A stretch of DNA of 46,095 nucleotides from Nocardioides sp. (GCA_030698375.1 JAUYLL010000048.1:1-46095); one strand, 5' to 3'. Counted from the first letter of the stretch, positions 25,759-37,042 are shown. Program-made: numbers and translations. The notes: generated by a model not told the origin, from the sequence alone.

Positions 25759-27599
25759 CCCAGTTCTCCGAGCCGCTCGAGCGCACGTTCGGCGAGGGCG
25801 CGGAAGGACGCGGCGTCGATGTCCAGGCCGCCGGCCGGGGTGAAGGTGATCTGGGCGACTCGCTTCTCGGCCCGCACCAGGGCGGTGCGGAAGCGGATCA
25901 CCTCGTTGTCGGAGATCTCGGTGGTCACCTGCCAGATCGCGAGCTCGGTCCCGGCCCGGCGGTCGGACGTCCGGGCCAGCGGCTGCACCGAGCTGGCGAG
26001 GTCCCGGTCCTCGCAACCGGCGAGGCGCGCGACGGCGCGCTGGAAGGCGCCCTCGGCCCGGCGCTGAGCGCGGAAGCGGCCGAAGGACGTGGCGACGCCG
26101 AACTGGACCGGGAGGTCGGCTTCGGGGATGACGAACGTCCGGCTGCTCCCGGCGCGGGCCCCCGCCTCGATGAAGTCGGTGTCGTCGCAGGTGGTCGTCG
26201 CCGGGTTGGGGCTGGCGGGGGCGGGAGACGTGCCTGCCCACGGCTCGTTGACCCTGCCCACGGCGGGGAGGTCGATGACCGCGACCAGCCCCGGTTCCTC
26301 GCCGGCCGCCAAGGGAGCGACGGGCCGCACCTGGCCGACCGCCGCGCAGGCACCGGCGGCCGGGGACTCGCACAGCCCCCCGACCGCGTTCGCGAGGAGC
26401 TGGGCGCTGCGCTGCGTTGGCGTCCCCCGGTCGCCGGTCGTCGTGGTCACCACGCTGGTCGTGAGCCGCCCGGTGCGTGCCACGGCGACCGTGTAGGTCG
26501 TCACGGGGCGCTCGGCGACCCGCAGGGTGAGCAGGTAGCCCTCGTCGGCGGTGTTCACGACCTCGTGGGTCGTGATCAGCTGCAGACGCGCGAGGGAACA
26601 ACCGGCGTACCACTGGGTGGTGGTCTCGAAGGCTTGCTCGGCCTGCCGCTCGGTGCGGCTGAGCTCGACGGTCTGCACCCGGGAGCGTTCAGCCCCGCCG
26701 CGCTCGGAGAAGCGCCGCACGAGGGCCTCGGAGCCGTCCGGGTCGGCGAAGCGCGCGGTCTGGCAGACGCTGTTGATGCCGTCGCCGCGGGTGTTGTCGC
26801 CGGTGGTCTCCACCTCCCACCGTCCGTCGGCGCCGACGGCCCCCACCTGGACCGCGTCGAGCAGCATCGCGCGGCTCAGCGGGGGTGGCGGTAGCTCCGG
26901 CGGCGAGGCCGGGCCCACCGCGGTGCCGGTCGAGGTGGGGGCGTGCACCAGGGCGCCGGCAGCCACGGTGAGCACCACGGCGACGAACGAGGCGACGGCG
27001 GTGTGCACCTGTCGGCGCTTGCGGCCGGCGCGACGCAGGAGCGGGGGACGGGGGAGCGTGGTCTGGTCGGTGACCACCCGCAGTCCCCGGAGCACCGCGG
27101 GCAGCATGTCCGGGCTGAGGTCGAGGGCGCTGGCCAGCTCCGCCGTCCCGGTCTGGAGCCACTCCGCGGCGACTGCGAGCGGCTGGCCGAGCTCACGGGC
27201 CGACCGGGACATCGGCACACCGGCCAGGTGCCGGAGCAGGACCGCCTTGCGGGGCCCGGTGTCGAGCGCTGCGAGCGCGGTCAGGAGACGGGCGTGCATC
27301 GGGTCCAGGGAGCGGTCGCGGCGACCGAGCCGGGCGGTGTGGCGGCGTTGTGCGTCGCGCCAGGCGCGCGGGCGGACCCAGTCCAGCGGCTCCTCCAGGT
27401 GGGAGACCTTGCGCCAGTGGTGCCAGGCGGCGGTGTACGCGTCACGGACGGCCGCCCGGGCGGCCGTCTGGTCCGCGGTGAGGGCGAAGGTCGAGACCAG
27501 GAGGTCGTCGCGGGTCGCGCGGTAGAAGGCGTCGAAGGACTCCTCGGCCGCGCCCGGGTCCCCCGGGCGCACGTCCTCGTCTGCTCGCTGCTCCGCCAT
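25755..27599 (-). CDS. sigma-70-like N-terminal region fused to a membrane helix and extracytoplasmic domain
   Basis: A 614-residue protein. Residues about 20-90 resemble sigma region 2 of SigE/ECF-type factors (SFDAFYRATRDDLLVSTFAL, DAYTAAWHHWRKV, WVRPRAWRDAQRRH). Residues 101-160 resemble region 4 (LLTALAALDTGPRKAVLLRH, then SRSARELGQPLAVAAEWLQT). A basic stretch (RRAGRKRRQ) precedes one membrane helix at about 199-219, so the sigma-like part should be cytoplasmic and the last 390 or so residues outside. That part is Cys-containing with a two-fold pattern (CQTARF...CSLARL; CDDTDF...CEDRDL) and matches nothing I recognise. Sigma activity is uncertain. It is translationally coupled to kynU. 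Confidence 0.7.
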   Translation of the reverse strand: MAEQRADEDVRPGDPGAAEESFDAFYRATRDDLLVSTFALTADQTAARAAVRDAYTAAWHHWRKVSHLEEPLDWVRPRAWRDAQRRHTARLGRRDRSLDPMHARLLTALAALDTGPRKAVLLRHLAGVPMSRSARELGQPLAVAAEWLQTGTAELASALDLSPDMLPAVLRGLRVVTDQTTLPRPPLLRRAGRKRRQVHTAVASFVAVVLTVAAGALVHAPTSTGTAVGPASPPELPPPPLSRAMLLDAVQVGAVGADGRWEVETTGDNTRGDGINSVCQTARFADPDGSEALVRRFSERGGAERSRVQTVELSRTERQAEQAFETTTQWYAGCSLARLQLITTHEVVNTADEGYLLTLRVAERPVTTYTVAVARTGRLTTSVVTTTTGDRGTPTQRSAQLLANAVGGLCESPAAGACAAVGQVRPVAPLAAGEEPGLVAVIDLPAVGRVNEPWAGTSPAPASPNPATTTCDDTDFIEAGARAGSSRTFVIPEADLPVQFGVATSFGRFRAQRRAEGAFQRAVARLAGCEDRDLASSVQPLARTSDRRAGTELAIWQVTTEISDNEVIRFRTALVRAEKRVAQITFTPAGGLDIDAASFRALAERALERLGELG

Positions 27600-27608
27600 G
27601 ACGGCGTC

Positions 27609-27614
27609 ACGGTA
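27609..27614 (-). promoter_or_regulatory. -10 hexamer of the sigma-like gene/kynU unit
   Basis: TACCGT on the minus strand, nine bases before the ATG at 27599. Confidence 0.45.
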
Positions 27615-27667
27615 CCGGCCCGGGGGAGTGCCCGGCGCGCCTGGACCGTCCCGCCCGGACGGTGGGC

Positions 27668-27673
27668 CAGCAT
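27668..27673 (+). promoter_or_regulatory. weak -10 hexamer of perM
   Basis: CAGCAT, six bases before the GTG at 27680. The first base differs from TAnnnT. Confidence 0.4.
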
Positions 27674-27679
27674 GGACGG

Positions 27680-28906
27680 GTGACTGACCTGATCGCCCGT
27701 GCCCGGGGAGCCGCCACATCCGGCCCGGACCGGACCGAGAGTGGCCGGCCCCTGGCGCTCACCGCACCGCTCGCCGGCCTCGCCGCCGGGCTCGTGCCTC
27801 TCCTCGTGACGTCGGTGGTGGCGCTGACGGGGTGGTTCGCCGCTGACGCGGGTGCGCACGGGTCCACCCGGGACGCCCTGCGCGTCGGCGCCGACGCATG
27901 GCTGCTCGGCCTCGGGGCACGCCTCGACCTGGGGGGCGCGGCCGTCGGGGTCGTGCCCTTCGCCCTCACCGCCCTCGCGGCCTGGGCGGCGTACCGGAGC
28001 GGTCGGTGGGTGGGTCGCTCGGGCGGGGTCACCGACGACCGCCAGCTCGCGCTCGCCGTCGGCCTGCTCGCCCTCACGCACGCGGCGCTCGCGGTTCTCG
28101 TGGGTGTCCTGGCCTCGGTCGGTACGGCGCGCCCACACCTGGGTGGTGCGTTCCTCGGGGCCCTGGTGCTCGGTGTCCTCGCCGGGGGCGCGGGGGTCGT
28201 GATCGGGGCCGCGCGCACCGCCGACCTGCTCGCCCGGGTGCCGGGCAGGGTCCGCACCACGGCGGACGACGTGCTCCGCGTGGCCGGCCTCGCCCTGCTC
28301 CTGCTCACCGCCGTTTCCGCGGTCCTGCTCGCCGGGCTCTACGTCGCGGAGTTCGGCACGACCGCGAACCTCGTCGGCGCCCTGGACCTGGCGCCCGCCG
28401 ATGTGGTCGCGCTCGGGCTCGTCGGCGTGCTCCTGGTCCCCAACCTCCTGCTGCTCGCCGCCTCCTACCTGCTGGGGCCGGGCTTCGCGGTCGGCACCGG
28501 CACGATCGTCTCCCCCTCCGCCCTCGACCTCGGCACCGTCCCCGCGCTGCCGTTCCTCTCGGTCCTCCCGGAGACCGACCCGGGGTCGTGGACGACGGCC
28601 CTGGTGGCGCTGCCGCCGCTCTGTGCCGCCGCCGCGGTGCTCCTCCTGCACCGTGCCCGCCCGACGACCTCGTGGGAGGCCGCGCTGGTCCGTGGCCTCG
28701 GCGGCGGTGCCGCCGCCGGGGTCGCCCTCGCGGTGCTCGCGGCGCTCGGGTCTGGTGCGCTCGGCCCGGGCACCATGGCAGTCGTGGGACCCGCTGCCGG
28801 GCCGGTCCTGCTGGCCGGGGTCGTCGCGCTGGGCCTCGGGGGCGGCGCGGCCGCTCTCCTGGCCACCTGGTGGCGGCGTCGTGGGGGCGCGCCGGAGGCT
28901 CGGTAG
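27680..28906 (+). CDS. perM: PerM/DUF6350-family polytopic membrane protein
   Basis: A 408-residue, Ala/Leu/Gly-rich protein with about nine to ten membrane helices (for example LAGLAAGLVPLLVTSVVALT, LALAVGLLALTHAALAVLVG, LGGAFLGALVLGVLAGGAG, VALGLVGVLLVPNLLLLAAS). The loop GPGFAVGTGTIVSPSALDLG followed by VPALPFLSVLPE is the recognisable signature of the family. The M. tuberculosis homologue PerM (Rv0955) is reported to support cell division by stabilising FtsB and lies immediately before purN-purH, as here. The GTG at 27680 is preferred to an in-frame GTG at 27662. The symbol rests on family plus synteny. Confidence 0.82.
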   Translation: MTDLIARARGAATSGPDRTESGRPLALTAPLAGLAAGLVPLLVTSVVALTGWFAADAGAHGSTRDALRVGADAWLLGLGARLDLGGAAVGVVPFALTALAAWAAYRSGRWVGRSGGVTDDRQLALAVGLLALTHAALAVLVGVLASVGTARPHLGGAFLGALVLGVLAGGAGVVIGAARTADLLARVPGRVRTTADDVLRVAGLALLLLTAVSAVLLAGLYVAEFGTTANLVGALDLAPADVVALGLVGVLLVPNLLLLAASYLLGPGFAVGTGTIVSPSALDLGTVPALPFLSVLPETDPGSWTTALVALPPLCAAAAVLLLHRARPTTSWEAALVRGLGGGAAAGVALAVLAALGSGALGPGTMAVVGPAAGPVLLAGVVALGLGGGAAALLATWWRRRGGAPEAR

Positions 28907-28909
28907 CCT
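28904..28909 (+). promoter_or_regulatory. -10 hexamer of purN, leaderless
   Basis: TAGCCT, six bases before the GTG at 28916. It overlaps the stop codon of perM. Confidence 0.6.
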
Positions 28910-28915
28910 TCCCCC

Positions 28916-29551
28916 GTGCCCCCCACCCCTCCCTCCTCCGGCCCTGCGCGGCTGGTGGTCCTGGTCTCGGGGAGCGGCACCAACCTGCAGGCGCTCCTCG
29001 ACGCTGCCACTGACCCGGCGTACGGCGTCGAGGTGGTGGCCGTGGGCGCGGACCGGCCGGCGATCACCGGCCTGGAGCGTGCCGAGCGCGCCGGGGTCCC
29101 CACCTTCGTGCGCCGTGTGGGCGACTTCGGTGACCGGGCCGCCTGGGACGCCGACCTGGCGCGCACGGTGGCCGAGTACCAGCCCGACCTCGTCGTGCTG
29201 GCGGGGTTCATGAAGCTCGTGGGCCAGGAGTTCCTGGCCCGCCACGGCAGCCGCACCGTCAACACCCACCCGGCGCTCTCGCCGTCGTTCCCCGGCATGC
29301 ACGGCCCCGCCGAGGCGCTGGCGCACGGTGTGAAGGTGACCGGGGCGACACTCTTCGTCGTCGACGCGGGGGTCGACACGGGGCCGATCGTGGCCCAGAC
29401 CGCCGTGCCGGTGCTCGACGACGACGACGTCGAGTCCCTCCACGAACGCATCAAGGCCGCCGAGCGCAGCATGCTCGTCGAGGCCGTGGGCCGGATGGCC
29501 CGAGAAGGATTCACCATCACCGACAGGAAGGTCCGGTTCGGACGTGAGTGA
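28916..29551 (+). CDS. purN: phosphoribosylglycinamide formyltransferase
   Basis: A 211-residue enzyme that transfers a formyl group from 10-formyl-THF to GAR, the third step of purine synthesis. Visible motifs are [15 protein letters not shown] (phosphate-binding), [11 protein letters not shown], the catalytic [15 protein letters not shown] (Asn and His of the active site), and [13 protein letters not shown] with the catalytic Asp. The GTG at 28916 is supported by TAGCCT six bases upstream. Its end overlaps purH by eight bases. Confidence 0.95.
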   Translation: MPPTPPSSGPARLVVLVSGSGTNLQALLDAATDPAYGVEVVAVGADRPAITGLERAERAGVPTFVRRVGDFGDRAAWDADLARTVAEYQPDLVVLAGFMKLVGQEFLARHGSRTVNTHPALSPSFPGMHGPAEALAHGVKVTGATLFVVDAGVDTGPIVAQTAVPVLDDDDVESLHERIKAAERSMLVEAVGRMAREGFTITDRKVRFGRE

Positions 29552-31127
29552 GAAGAAGCCCCTGCGACGCGCGCTCGTGTCGGTCTACGACAAGACTGGT
29601 CTCGAGGAACTGGCGACCGGCCTGCACGCGGCCGGCGTCACCCTGGTCTCCACCGGCTCGACGGCCGCCCGCATCGCCGGCGCCGGTGTCCCGGTGACCA
29701 AGGTGGAGGAGCTCACCGGCTTCCCCGAGTGCCTCGACGGCCGGGTGAAGACCCTCCACCCGCGCGTGCACGCCGGCATCCTCGCCGACCTGCGCCTCGA
29801 CGCACACCGTGACCAGCTCGCCGATCTCGGCGTCGAGCCGTTCGACCTGGTGGTGGTCAACCTCTACCCGTTCGCCGCGACCGTGGCCTCTGGCGCGACC
29901 CCCGACGAGTGCGTCGAGCAGATCGACATCGGCGGGCCGTCGATGGTGCGGGCGGCGGCGAAGAACCACCCGAGCGTCGCCGTCGTCACCTCCCCGGACA
30001 GGTACGCCGACGTGCTCGCCGCGGCGCAGGAGGGCGGCTTCACCCTGGCCGAGCGCCAGCGGCTGGCCGCCGAGGCCTTCGTCCACACCGCGTCGTACGA
30101 CGTCGAGGTCGCCTCCTGGATGGGCAGCGTCGTCGCCGACACCTCCGAGGGCACGGGCTTCCCCGCGTGGATGGGCGCGACCTGGGAGAAGGACGCCGTG
30201 CTCCGGTACGGCGAGAACCCCCACCAGCGGGCGGCGCTGTACCGCGACGGCGCGCTGACGGTGCCCGGCCTGGCGCAGGCGCACCAGCTGCACGGCAAGG
30301 AGATGTCCTACAACAACTACCTCGACGCCGACGCCGCCCGCCGGGCCGCGTTCGACTTCGACGAGCCGGCCGTGGCGATCATCAAGCACGCCAACCCGTG
30401 CGGGATCGCGGTCGGCGCCGACGTGGCCGAGGCGCACCGCAACGCGCACGCCTGCGACCCGGTCTCCGCGTTCGGCGGCGTGATCGCCACGAACGTCCCC
30501 GTGAGCAAGGCGATGGCCGAGCAGGTCGCCGACGTCTTCACCGAGGTCGTCGTGGCGCCGGGCTACGAGGCCGGTGCGCTCGAGGTGCTGACCACGAAGA
30601 AGAACATCCGGGTGCTCGAGGCCAAGTCGCTCCCGCGCGGGAGCGTCGAGATCCGCAAGATCTCCGGCGGCCTGCTCGTCCAGGAGCGCGACGCCGTCGA
30701 CGCCGTGGTCGACGGAGACGGTCCCGGGGGCGACGACCCGACCACCTGGACCCTGGTGACCGGGAACCCGGCGAGCGACGAGCAGCTGGCCGACCTGGCG
30801 TTCGCGTGGCGGGCGTGCCGGTCGGTGAAGTCGAACGCCATCCTGCTCGCCTCGGGCGGCGCCTCGGTCGGCGTCGGCATGGGCCAGGTCAACCGCGTCG
30901 ACTCCTGCAAGCTGGCCGTGACCCGGGCCGGTGAGCGGGCCGCGGGGTCGGTGGCTGCCTCGGACGCGTTCTTCCCGTTCCCCGACGGACCGCAGATCCT
31001 CATCGACGCCGGCGTCAGCGCGATCGTGCAGCCCGGCGGGTCGGTGCGCGACGCCGAGGTCGTCGCCGCGTGCGAGGCAGCGGGCGTGACGATGTACCTC
31101 ACCGGCGCCCGGCACTTCTTCCACTGA
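29544..31127 (+). CDS. purH: bifunctional AICAR transformylase/IMP cyclohydrolase
   Basis: A 527-residue enzyme for the last two steps of IMP synthesis. The N-terminal IMP cyclohydrolase (MGS-like) domain covers about 1-145 ([34 protein letters not shown]). The C-terminal formyltransferase has [13 protein letters not shown], the catalytic Lys-His pair in IIKHANPCG, and [10 protein letters not shown]. The GTG at 29544 overlaps the end of purN. It is followed after 12 bases by folD, which supplies the folate one-carbon unit, a sensible metabolic grouping. Confidence 0.96.
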   Translation: MSEKKPLRRALVSVYDKTGLEELATGLHAAGVTLVSTGSTAARIAGAGVPVTKVEELTGFPECLDGRVKTLHPRVHAGILADLRLDAHRDQLADLGVEPFDLVVVNLYPFAATVASGATPDECVEQIDIGGPSMVRAAAKNHPSVAVVTSPDRYADVLAAAQEGGFTLAERQRLAAEAFVHTASYDVEVASWMGSVVADTSEGTGFPAWMGATWEKDAVLRYGENPHQRAALYRDGALTVPGLAQAHQLHGKEMSYNNYLDADAARRAAFDFDEPAVAIIKHANPCGIAVGADVAEAHRNAHACDPVSAFGGVIATNVPVSKAMAEQVADVFTEVVVAPGYEAGALEVLTTKKNIRVLEAKSLPRGSVEIRKISGGLLVQERDAVDAVVDGDGPGGDDPTTWTLVTGNPASDEQLADLAFAWRACRSVKSNAILLASGGASVGVGMGQVNRVDSCKLAVTRAGERAAGSVAASDAFFPFPDGPQILIDAGVSAIVQPGGSVRDAEVVAACEAAGVTMYLTGARHFFH

Positions 31128-31139
31128 GAGGATGCACCC

Positions 31140-31997
31140 GTGACTGCACAGATCCTCGACGGCAAGGCCACCGCAGCGGCGATCAAGGACGAGCTGAAGG
31201 TCCGTGTGACGCGGCTCCGCGACCTCGGCGTCGTGCCGGGGCTCGGCACCGTCCTGGTCGGGGACGACCCCGGGAGTCGGTGGTACGTCAACGGCAAGCA
31301 CAAGGACTGCGCCGAGGTCGGGATCGAGTCGATCCGGGTGGACCTCCCCGCCGACGTGTCCCAGGGGGCCGTCGAGGAGGCGGTCGCCGGGCTCAACGCC
31401 GACCCGGGCTGCACCGGCTACATCGTCCAGCTGCCGCTGCCCAAGCACATGGACGAGAACGCCGTCCTCGGCCTCATCGACCCGCTCAAGGACGCCGACG
31501 GCCTGCACCCGACCAACCTGGGGTGGCTCGTGCTCGGCAAGGAAGCGCCGCTTCCCTGCACACCGGCCGGGATCGTCGAGCTGCTGCGTCGTCACGACGT
31601 CGAGATCGCCGGGGCCGACGTGTGCGTGGTCGGCCGCGGTGTCACCGTCGGGCGGCCGCTCGGGCTGCTGCTCACCCGCCGCAGCGAGAACGCGACGGTG
31701 ACCCTGTGCCACACCGGAACTCGCGACCTCGCCAGCCACGTGCGGCAGGCCGACATCGTGGTCGCCGCGGCCGGCGTGCCGGGGATCATCCGCGGCGAGA
31801 TGCTCAAGCCGGGCGCCGCCGTGCTCGACGTGGGCGTCTCGCGGGTGGACGGCAAGATCGCCGGTGACGTGGCCGACGACGCCTACGACGTCGCGGGCTG
31901 GATCTCGCCCAACCCCGGCGGTGTGGGCCCGATGACGCGAGCGATGCTCCTGGCCAACGTCGTGCTCGCAGCCGAACGCGCGGCCGGGCTGGCGTGA
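31140..31997 (+). CDS. folD: methylenetetrahydrofolate dehydrogenase/cyclohydrolase
   Basis: A 285-residue bifunctional enzyme that interconverts 5,10-methylene-THF and 10-formyl-THF, the donor used by PurN and PurH. The catalytic Tyr49-x3-Lys53 lies in [10 protein letters not shown], the family stretch [13 protein letters not shown] and [10 protein letters not shown] follow, the NADP-binding part has [16 protein letters not shown], and the terminal motif is [10 protein letters not shown]. The start is the GTG at 31140 with GAGAGG upstream. The stop overlaps the DUF3017 start by four bases. Confidence 0.95.
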   Translation: MTAQILDGKATAAAIKDELKVRVTRLRDLGVVPGLGTVLVGDDPGSRWYVNGKHKDCAEVGIESIRVDLPADVSQGAVEEAVAGLNADPGCTGYIVQLPLPKHMDENAVLGLIDPLKDADGLHPTNLGWLVLGKEAPLPCTPAGIVELLRRHDVEIAGADVCVVGRGVTVGRPLGLLLTRRSENATVTLCHTGTRDLASHVRQADIVVAAAGVPGIIRGEMLKPGAAVLDVGVSRVDGKIAGDVADDAYDVAGWISPNPGGVGPMTRAMLLANVVLAAERAAGLA

Positions 31998-32278
31998 CCT
32001 TCGGCCGGCCGGAGACCGTCGGGGGAGTGGTCTACCTCGGCGTGCTCGGTGCGGTCGGCGCGGGACTGGCGATGGTCGCTGTTGGCTCGTGGCGCACGGG
32101 CGTGGTCTGGATGGGCGCCGGGCTGCTGGTCGCCGCGACCGGGCGGCTCGTGCTGGGGGACTACGCCTCAGGGATGCTGCGGGTGCGGCGCCGGCGCTGG
32201 GTCGACGGCCTGCTGCTCACGGTGGCCGGGGTGGCGATGATCCTGCTGGCCATCACCATCCCCGACCAACCGGGCTGA
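31994..32278 (+). CDS. DUF3017 small membrane protein
   Basis: A 94-residue protein with three hydrophobic segments ([56 protein letters not shown]) and a basic loop [12 protein letters not shown] between the last two. This layout directly after folD is that of actinobacterial DUF3017 proteins, whose function is unknown. The GTG start at 31994 overlaps the folD stop (GTGA). Confidence 0.82.
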   Translation: MTFGRPETVGGVVYLGVLGAVGAGLAMVAVGSWRTGVVWMGAGLLVAATGRLVLGDYASGMLRVRRRRWVDGLLLTVAGVAMILLAITIPDQPG

Positions 32279-32291
32279 GCGGTCGATCTCT

Positions 32292-32309
32292 GGTCAGGCT
32301 CCCCTGACC
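32292..32309. terminator. short hairpin between DUF3017 and mdh
   Basis: GGTCAGG (32292-32298) pairs with CCTGACC (32303-32309) around CTCC. It is a 7-bp stem between convergent genes; weak, but the only candidate terminator there. Confidence 0.4.
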
Positions 32310-32314
32310 CGGCC

Positions 32315-33304
32315 TCAGATCAGGCCGAGCTCCTTGACCGCGTCGCGCTCCTCGATGAGCTCGGCGGCGGTGGCGTCCATGCGGCCGCGGCTGAAGTCGT
32401 CGATCTCCAGGCCCTGGACGATCTCCCAGTCGCCGTCCTTCGTCGTGACGGGGAAGCTGTAGATCAGGCCCTCCGGGACGTCGTACGAGCCGTCGGAGGC
32501 GACGGCCATCGAGACCCAGTCGTTCTCGGCCGAGCCCTGCAGCCAGTCGCGGGCCGCGTCGATGGTCGCCGAGGCGGCGGAGGCGGCCGAGGAGGAGCCC
32601 CGCGCCTCGATGATGGCCGCGCCGCGCTTGGCGACGGTGGGGATGAAGTCGTCCGCGATCCAGGCCTGGTCACCGACGACCTCGGCGGCGTTCCGGCCGG
32701 CGATCTCGGCGTGGAAGATGTCGGGGTACTGGGTGGCGGAGTGGTTGCCCCAGATCGTCATCTTGCTGATGTCGGTGACCGGCGCGCCGGTCTTCGCGGC
32801 CAGCTGCGAGATCGCACGGTTGTGGTCCAGGCGGGTGAGCGCGGAGAACCGCTCGCGGGGGATGTCGGGAGCGTTGGTCATCGCGATGAGGGCGTTGGTG
32901 TTCGCCGGGTTGCCGGTGACGCCGATGCGTACGTCGGAGGCGGCGACCTCGTTGAGGGCCTTGCCCTGCGCGGTGAAGATCGCACCGTTCGCCTCGAGCA
33001 GGTCGCCGCGCTCCATGCCCTTGGTACGGGGGCGTGCACCGACGAGGAGGGCGAGGTTCGCGCCCGCGAAGACGGTGTGCGGGTCGTCACCGATCTCGAC
33101 GCCGGCGAGCGTGGGGAACGCGCAGTCGTCGAGCTCCATGACGACACCCTCGAGCGCCTTGAGTGCGGGGGTGATCTCGAGCAGCTGGAGCTGCACGGGG
33201 GTGTCCTTGCCGAGCAGCGCACCGCTGGCGATGCGGAAGAGCAGGCTGTAGCCGATCTGGCCGGCGGCTCCGGTGACGGCGACCTTGACGGGGGTGGGGC
33301 TCAC
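32315..33304 (-). CDS. mdh: malate dehydrogenase
   Basis: A 329-residue NAD-dependent enzyme that interconverts malate and oxaloacetate in the TCA cycle. The Rossmann motif is [15 protein letters not shown] from residue 10, followed by LELDD-like [11 protein letters not shown], the substrate loop [15 protein letters not shown] with catalytic arginines, [11 protein letters not shown], and the active-site His in [11 protein letters not shown]. This is the long MDH type shared by actinobacteria and cytosolic enzymes. The GTG at 33304 has GAGGAG upstream. That GTG overlaps the TGA of a 12-codon ORF (33301-33339), and the gene is divergent from icd. Confidence 0.95.
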   Translation of the reverse strand: MSPTPVKVAVTGAAGQIGYSLLFRIASGALLGKDTPVQLQLLEITPALKALEGVVMELDDCAFPTLAGVEIGDDPHTVFAGANLALLVGARPRTKGMERGDLLEANGAIFTAQGKALNEVAASDVRIGVTGNPANTNALIAMTNAPDIPRERFSALTRLDHNRAISQLAAKTGAPVTDISKMTIWGNHSATQYPDIFHAEIAGRNAAEVVGDQAWIADDFIPTVAKRGAAIIEARGSSSAASAASATIDAARDWLQGSAENDWVSMAVASDGSYDVPEGLIYSFPVTTKDGDWEIVQGLEIDDFSRGRMDATAAELIEERDAVKELGLI

Positions 33305-33339
33305 GGCGACTCCTCGTGGTGCGGTGCGGTGCGGGACAT
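33301..33339 (-). CDS. possible 12-codon leader ORF of mdh
   Basis: ATG at 33339 encodes [12 protein letters not shown] and ends in a TGA that overlaps the mdh GTG (GTGA, 33301-33304). TAGCGT (33352-33357, minus strand) lies 12 bases before the ATG, so the mRNA would start about five bases upstream. The mdh Shine-Dalgarno GAGGAG is inside this ORF. Translation is not shown, and it may be chance. Confidence 0.3.
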   Translation of the reverse strand: MSRTAPHHEESP

Positions 33340-33351
33340 GGGTGCAGGCCG

Positions 33352-33357
33352 ACGCTA
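33352..33357 (-). promoter_or_regulatory. possible -10 hexamer of mdh
   Basis: TAGCGT on the minus strand, 48 bases upstream of the mdh start codon. Confidence 0.45.
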
Positions 33358-33411
33358 CCGCGATCGCGGAGCCGCATCACGCGAGGGTTTCGGGGGCGGA
33401 CCCCCGTGAGA

Positions 33412-33427
33412 TATCTTGACGTCAAGA
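33412..33427. promoter_or_regulatory. palindromic operator candidate overlapping a -10 of icd
   Basis: TCTTGACGTCAAGA (33414-33427) is a perfect 14-base palindrome. TATCTT (33412-33417) would be a -10 for icd on the plus strand, so a protein bound here should block transcription. The site also lies within about 55 bases of the inferred mdh promoter. Confidence 0.6.
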
Positions 33428-33448
33428 AACTTGCACCAGACCCCCTAG

Positions 33449-35680
<2,232 letters not shown>

Positions 35681-35690
35681 GTCCCAGGTC

Positions 35691-35725
35691 ACGCACCCGG
35701 CGGGAACACCTCCCGCCGGGTGCGT
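35691..35725. terminator. perfect 15-bp hairpin terminator after icd
   Basis: ACGCACCCGGCGGGA (35691-35705) pairs with TCCCGCCGGGTGCGT (35711-35725) around ACACC, followed by GCTTGTCT. It ends only 12 bases before the start of the next gene. Confidence 0.85.
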
Positions 35726-35737
35726 GCTTGTCTCCCC

Positions 35738-36979
35738 GTGACCTCGTCCCTCGCACTCGCCTCCCCGGCCGTGCCGACCGTGCCCCCACGTGCGGGCTGG
35801 GCGATCCTCGCGCTCGCCCTGGGTGGCTTCACCATCGGCACCACCGAGTTCGTCACGATGGGTCTGCTGCCGGAGGTCGCCCGCGGCATCGGTGAGGACA
35901 TCCCCACCACCGGCCACGTGATCAGTGCCTATGCGGCGGGTGTCGTCGTCGGCGCGCCGGTGATCGTCTCGCTGGCCGCACGGCTTCCCCGACGAGGCCT
36001 GGTGGTGGCGCTCGTGCTCGCCCTCGGCGCCGGGAACGCCCTGACCGCGCTCGCGTCGTCGTACCCGCAGATGATGGCCGCGCGTTTCCTCGCCGGCCTG
36101 CCGCACGGCGCCTACTTCGGGGTGGCCTCGCTCATCGCCGCTTCCCTGGTCGCCCCCCACCTGAAGGGCCGGGCGGTCAGTGGCGTGATGCTCGGGCTCT
36201 CCGTGGCCACCGTCGCCGGCGTCCCGGCGAGCACCTGGCTGGGTCAGGAGCTCGGCTGGCGCAGCGCCTACTGGCTTGTGCTCGGCCTGGCGATCGCCAC
36301 CGCCGTGATGCTGCTGCTCGCCGTGCCGGCCGCGCCCGGCAACCCCGGGGCCACCGTTCGCGGCGAGCTCGCGGCCCTGAGGCAGCCCCAGGTGCTGTAC
36401 GCCGTCGCCGCCGGGATGATCGGGTTCGGCGGGGTGTTCGCGATGTACAGCTACGTCGCGCCCCTGGTCACCGAGGAGACGGGCGTCGCGCGCGGGGCGA
36501 TCCCGTGGTTCCTGCTGGCCTTCGGCGTCGGCTCGGTCCTCGGCACCTGGCTCGCCGGCCGCCTCGCCGACTGGGACGTCGAGCGGTCGGTCGTGGGCGG
36601 CTTCGCGGCCTCCGTGGTGGTCCTGCTCCTGGTCGTGGCGGGTGCCGGCAGCGTGACCGCGACCGCCGTCCTGGTCCTGCTGGTCGGCGTCCTCGGCTCC
36701 GTCCTCGCGGTGACCCTCCAGCTGCGTCTCATGCACGTCGCCGGGGACGCCGAGATGCTCGGCGCCGCCCTCAACCACTCCGCGCTCAACGCCGCCAACG
36801 GCCTCGGCGCGTGGGCCGGCTCGATCGTCATCGCCGCCGGGCACGGCTACCGCGCCCCCAGCCTGGTCGGCGCCGGCCTCGCCGCCCTGGGGCTGGTCGT
36901 GTTCCTCGCGGGGCTGGCTGCCCAGCGGCATCAACGGGGTGGATCACTGTCGCCAGGTGACAGCGATCCACCCGGATGA
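35738..36979 (+). CDS. MFS transporter, AraJ/chloramphenicol-resistance-like (DHA1)
   Basis: A 413-residue protein with 12 predicted membrane helices. The first helix region [20 protein letters not shown] is the hallmark of the AraJ/Cmx branch of drug:H+ antiporters. The loop [13 protein letters not shown] corresponds to MFS motif A, and [20 protein letters not shown] to the antiporter motif C region. Export of drugs or sugars is likely, but no substrate can be named. The GTG at 35738 is preferred; an in-frame GTG at 35720 lies inside the icd terminator stem. No convincing promoter or ribosome binding site is visible between the hairpin and the start. The C-terminal codons form a hairpin. Confidence 0.85.
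   Translation: MTSSLALASPAVPTVPPRAGWAILALALGGFTIGTTEFVTMGLLPEVARGIGEDIPTTGHVISAYAAGVVVGAPVIVSLAARLPRRGLVVALVLALGAGNALTALASSYPQMMAARFLAGLPHGAYFGVASLIAASLVAPHLKGRAVSGVMLGLSVATVAGVPASTWLGQELGWRSAYWLVLGLAIATAVMLLLAVPAAPGNPGATVRGELAALRQPQVLYAVAAGMIGFGGVFAMYSYVAPLVTEETGVARGAIPWFLLAFGVGSVLGTWLAGRLADWDVERSVVGGFAASVVVLLLVVAGAGSVTATAVLVLLVGVLGSVLAVTLQLRLMHVAGDAEMLGAALNHSALNAANGLGAWAGSIVIAAGHGYRAPSLVGAGLAALGLVVFLAGLAAQRHQRGGSLSPGDSDPPG
36937..36973 (+). terminator. hairpin at the 3' end of the MFS gene
   Basis: The arms at 36937-36951 and 36959-36973 pair over 14 bases with one A-C mismatch around a seven-base loop. The hairpin is formed by the last codons of the transporter gene and probably terminates it. 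Confidence 0.65.
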
Positions 36980-37029
36980 TCGAGCAGCACGGCCGCCCCG
37001 CGGCCTGACCGGGCCCGTATGCCTCGCCC

Positions 37030-37035
37030 TATGCT
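37030..37035 (+). promoter_or_regulatory. -10 hexamer before the CNNM/CorC gene
   Basis: TATGCT, seven bases before an ATG (37043) that opens a 12-codon ORF leading into the CNNM/CorC gene. Confidence 0.6.
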
Positions 37036-37042
37036 GGTCGAC

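Noticed and set aside
29517..31739. 740-codon minus-strand open frame across purH and folD
   Set aside because: Shadow of purH/folD codon bias; no motifs, and the plus-strand genes are certain. The same applies to long frames at 27281-29443, 17109-19418 and 42968-45181.
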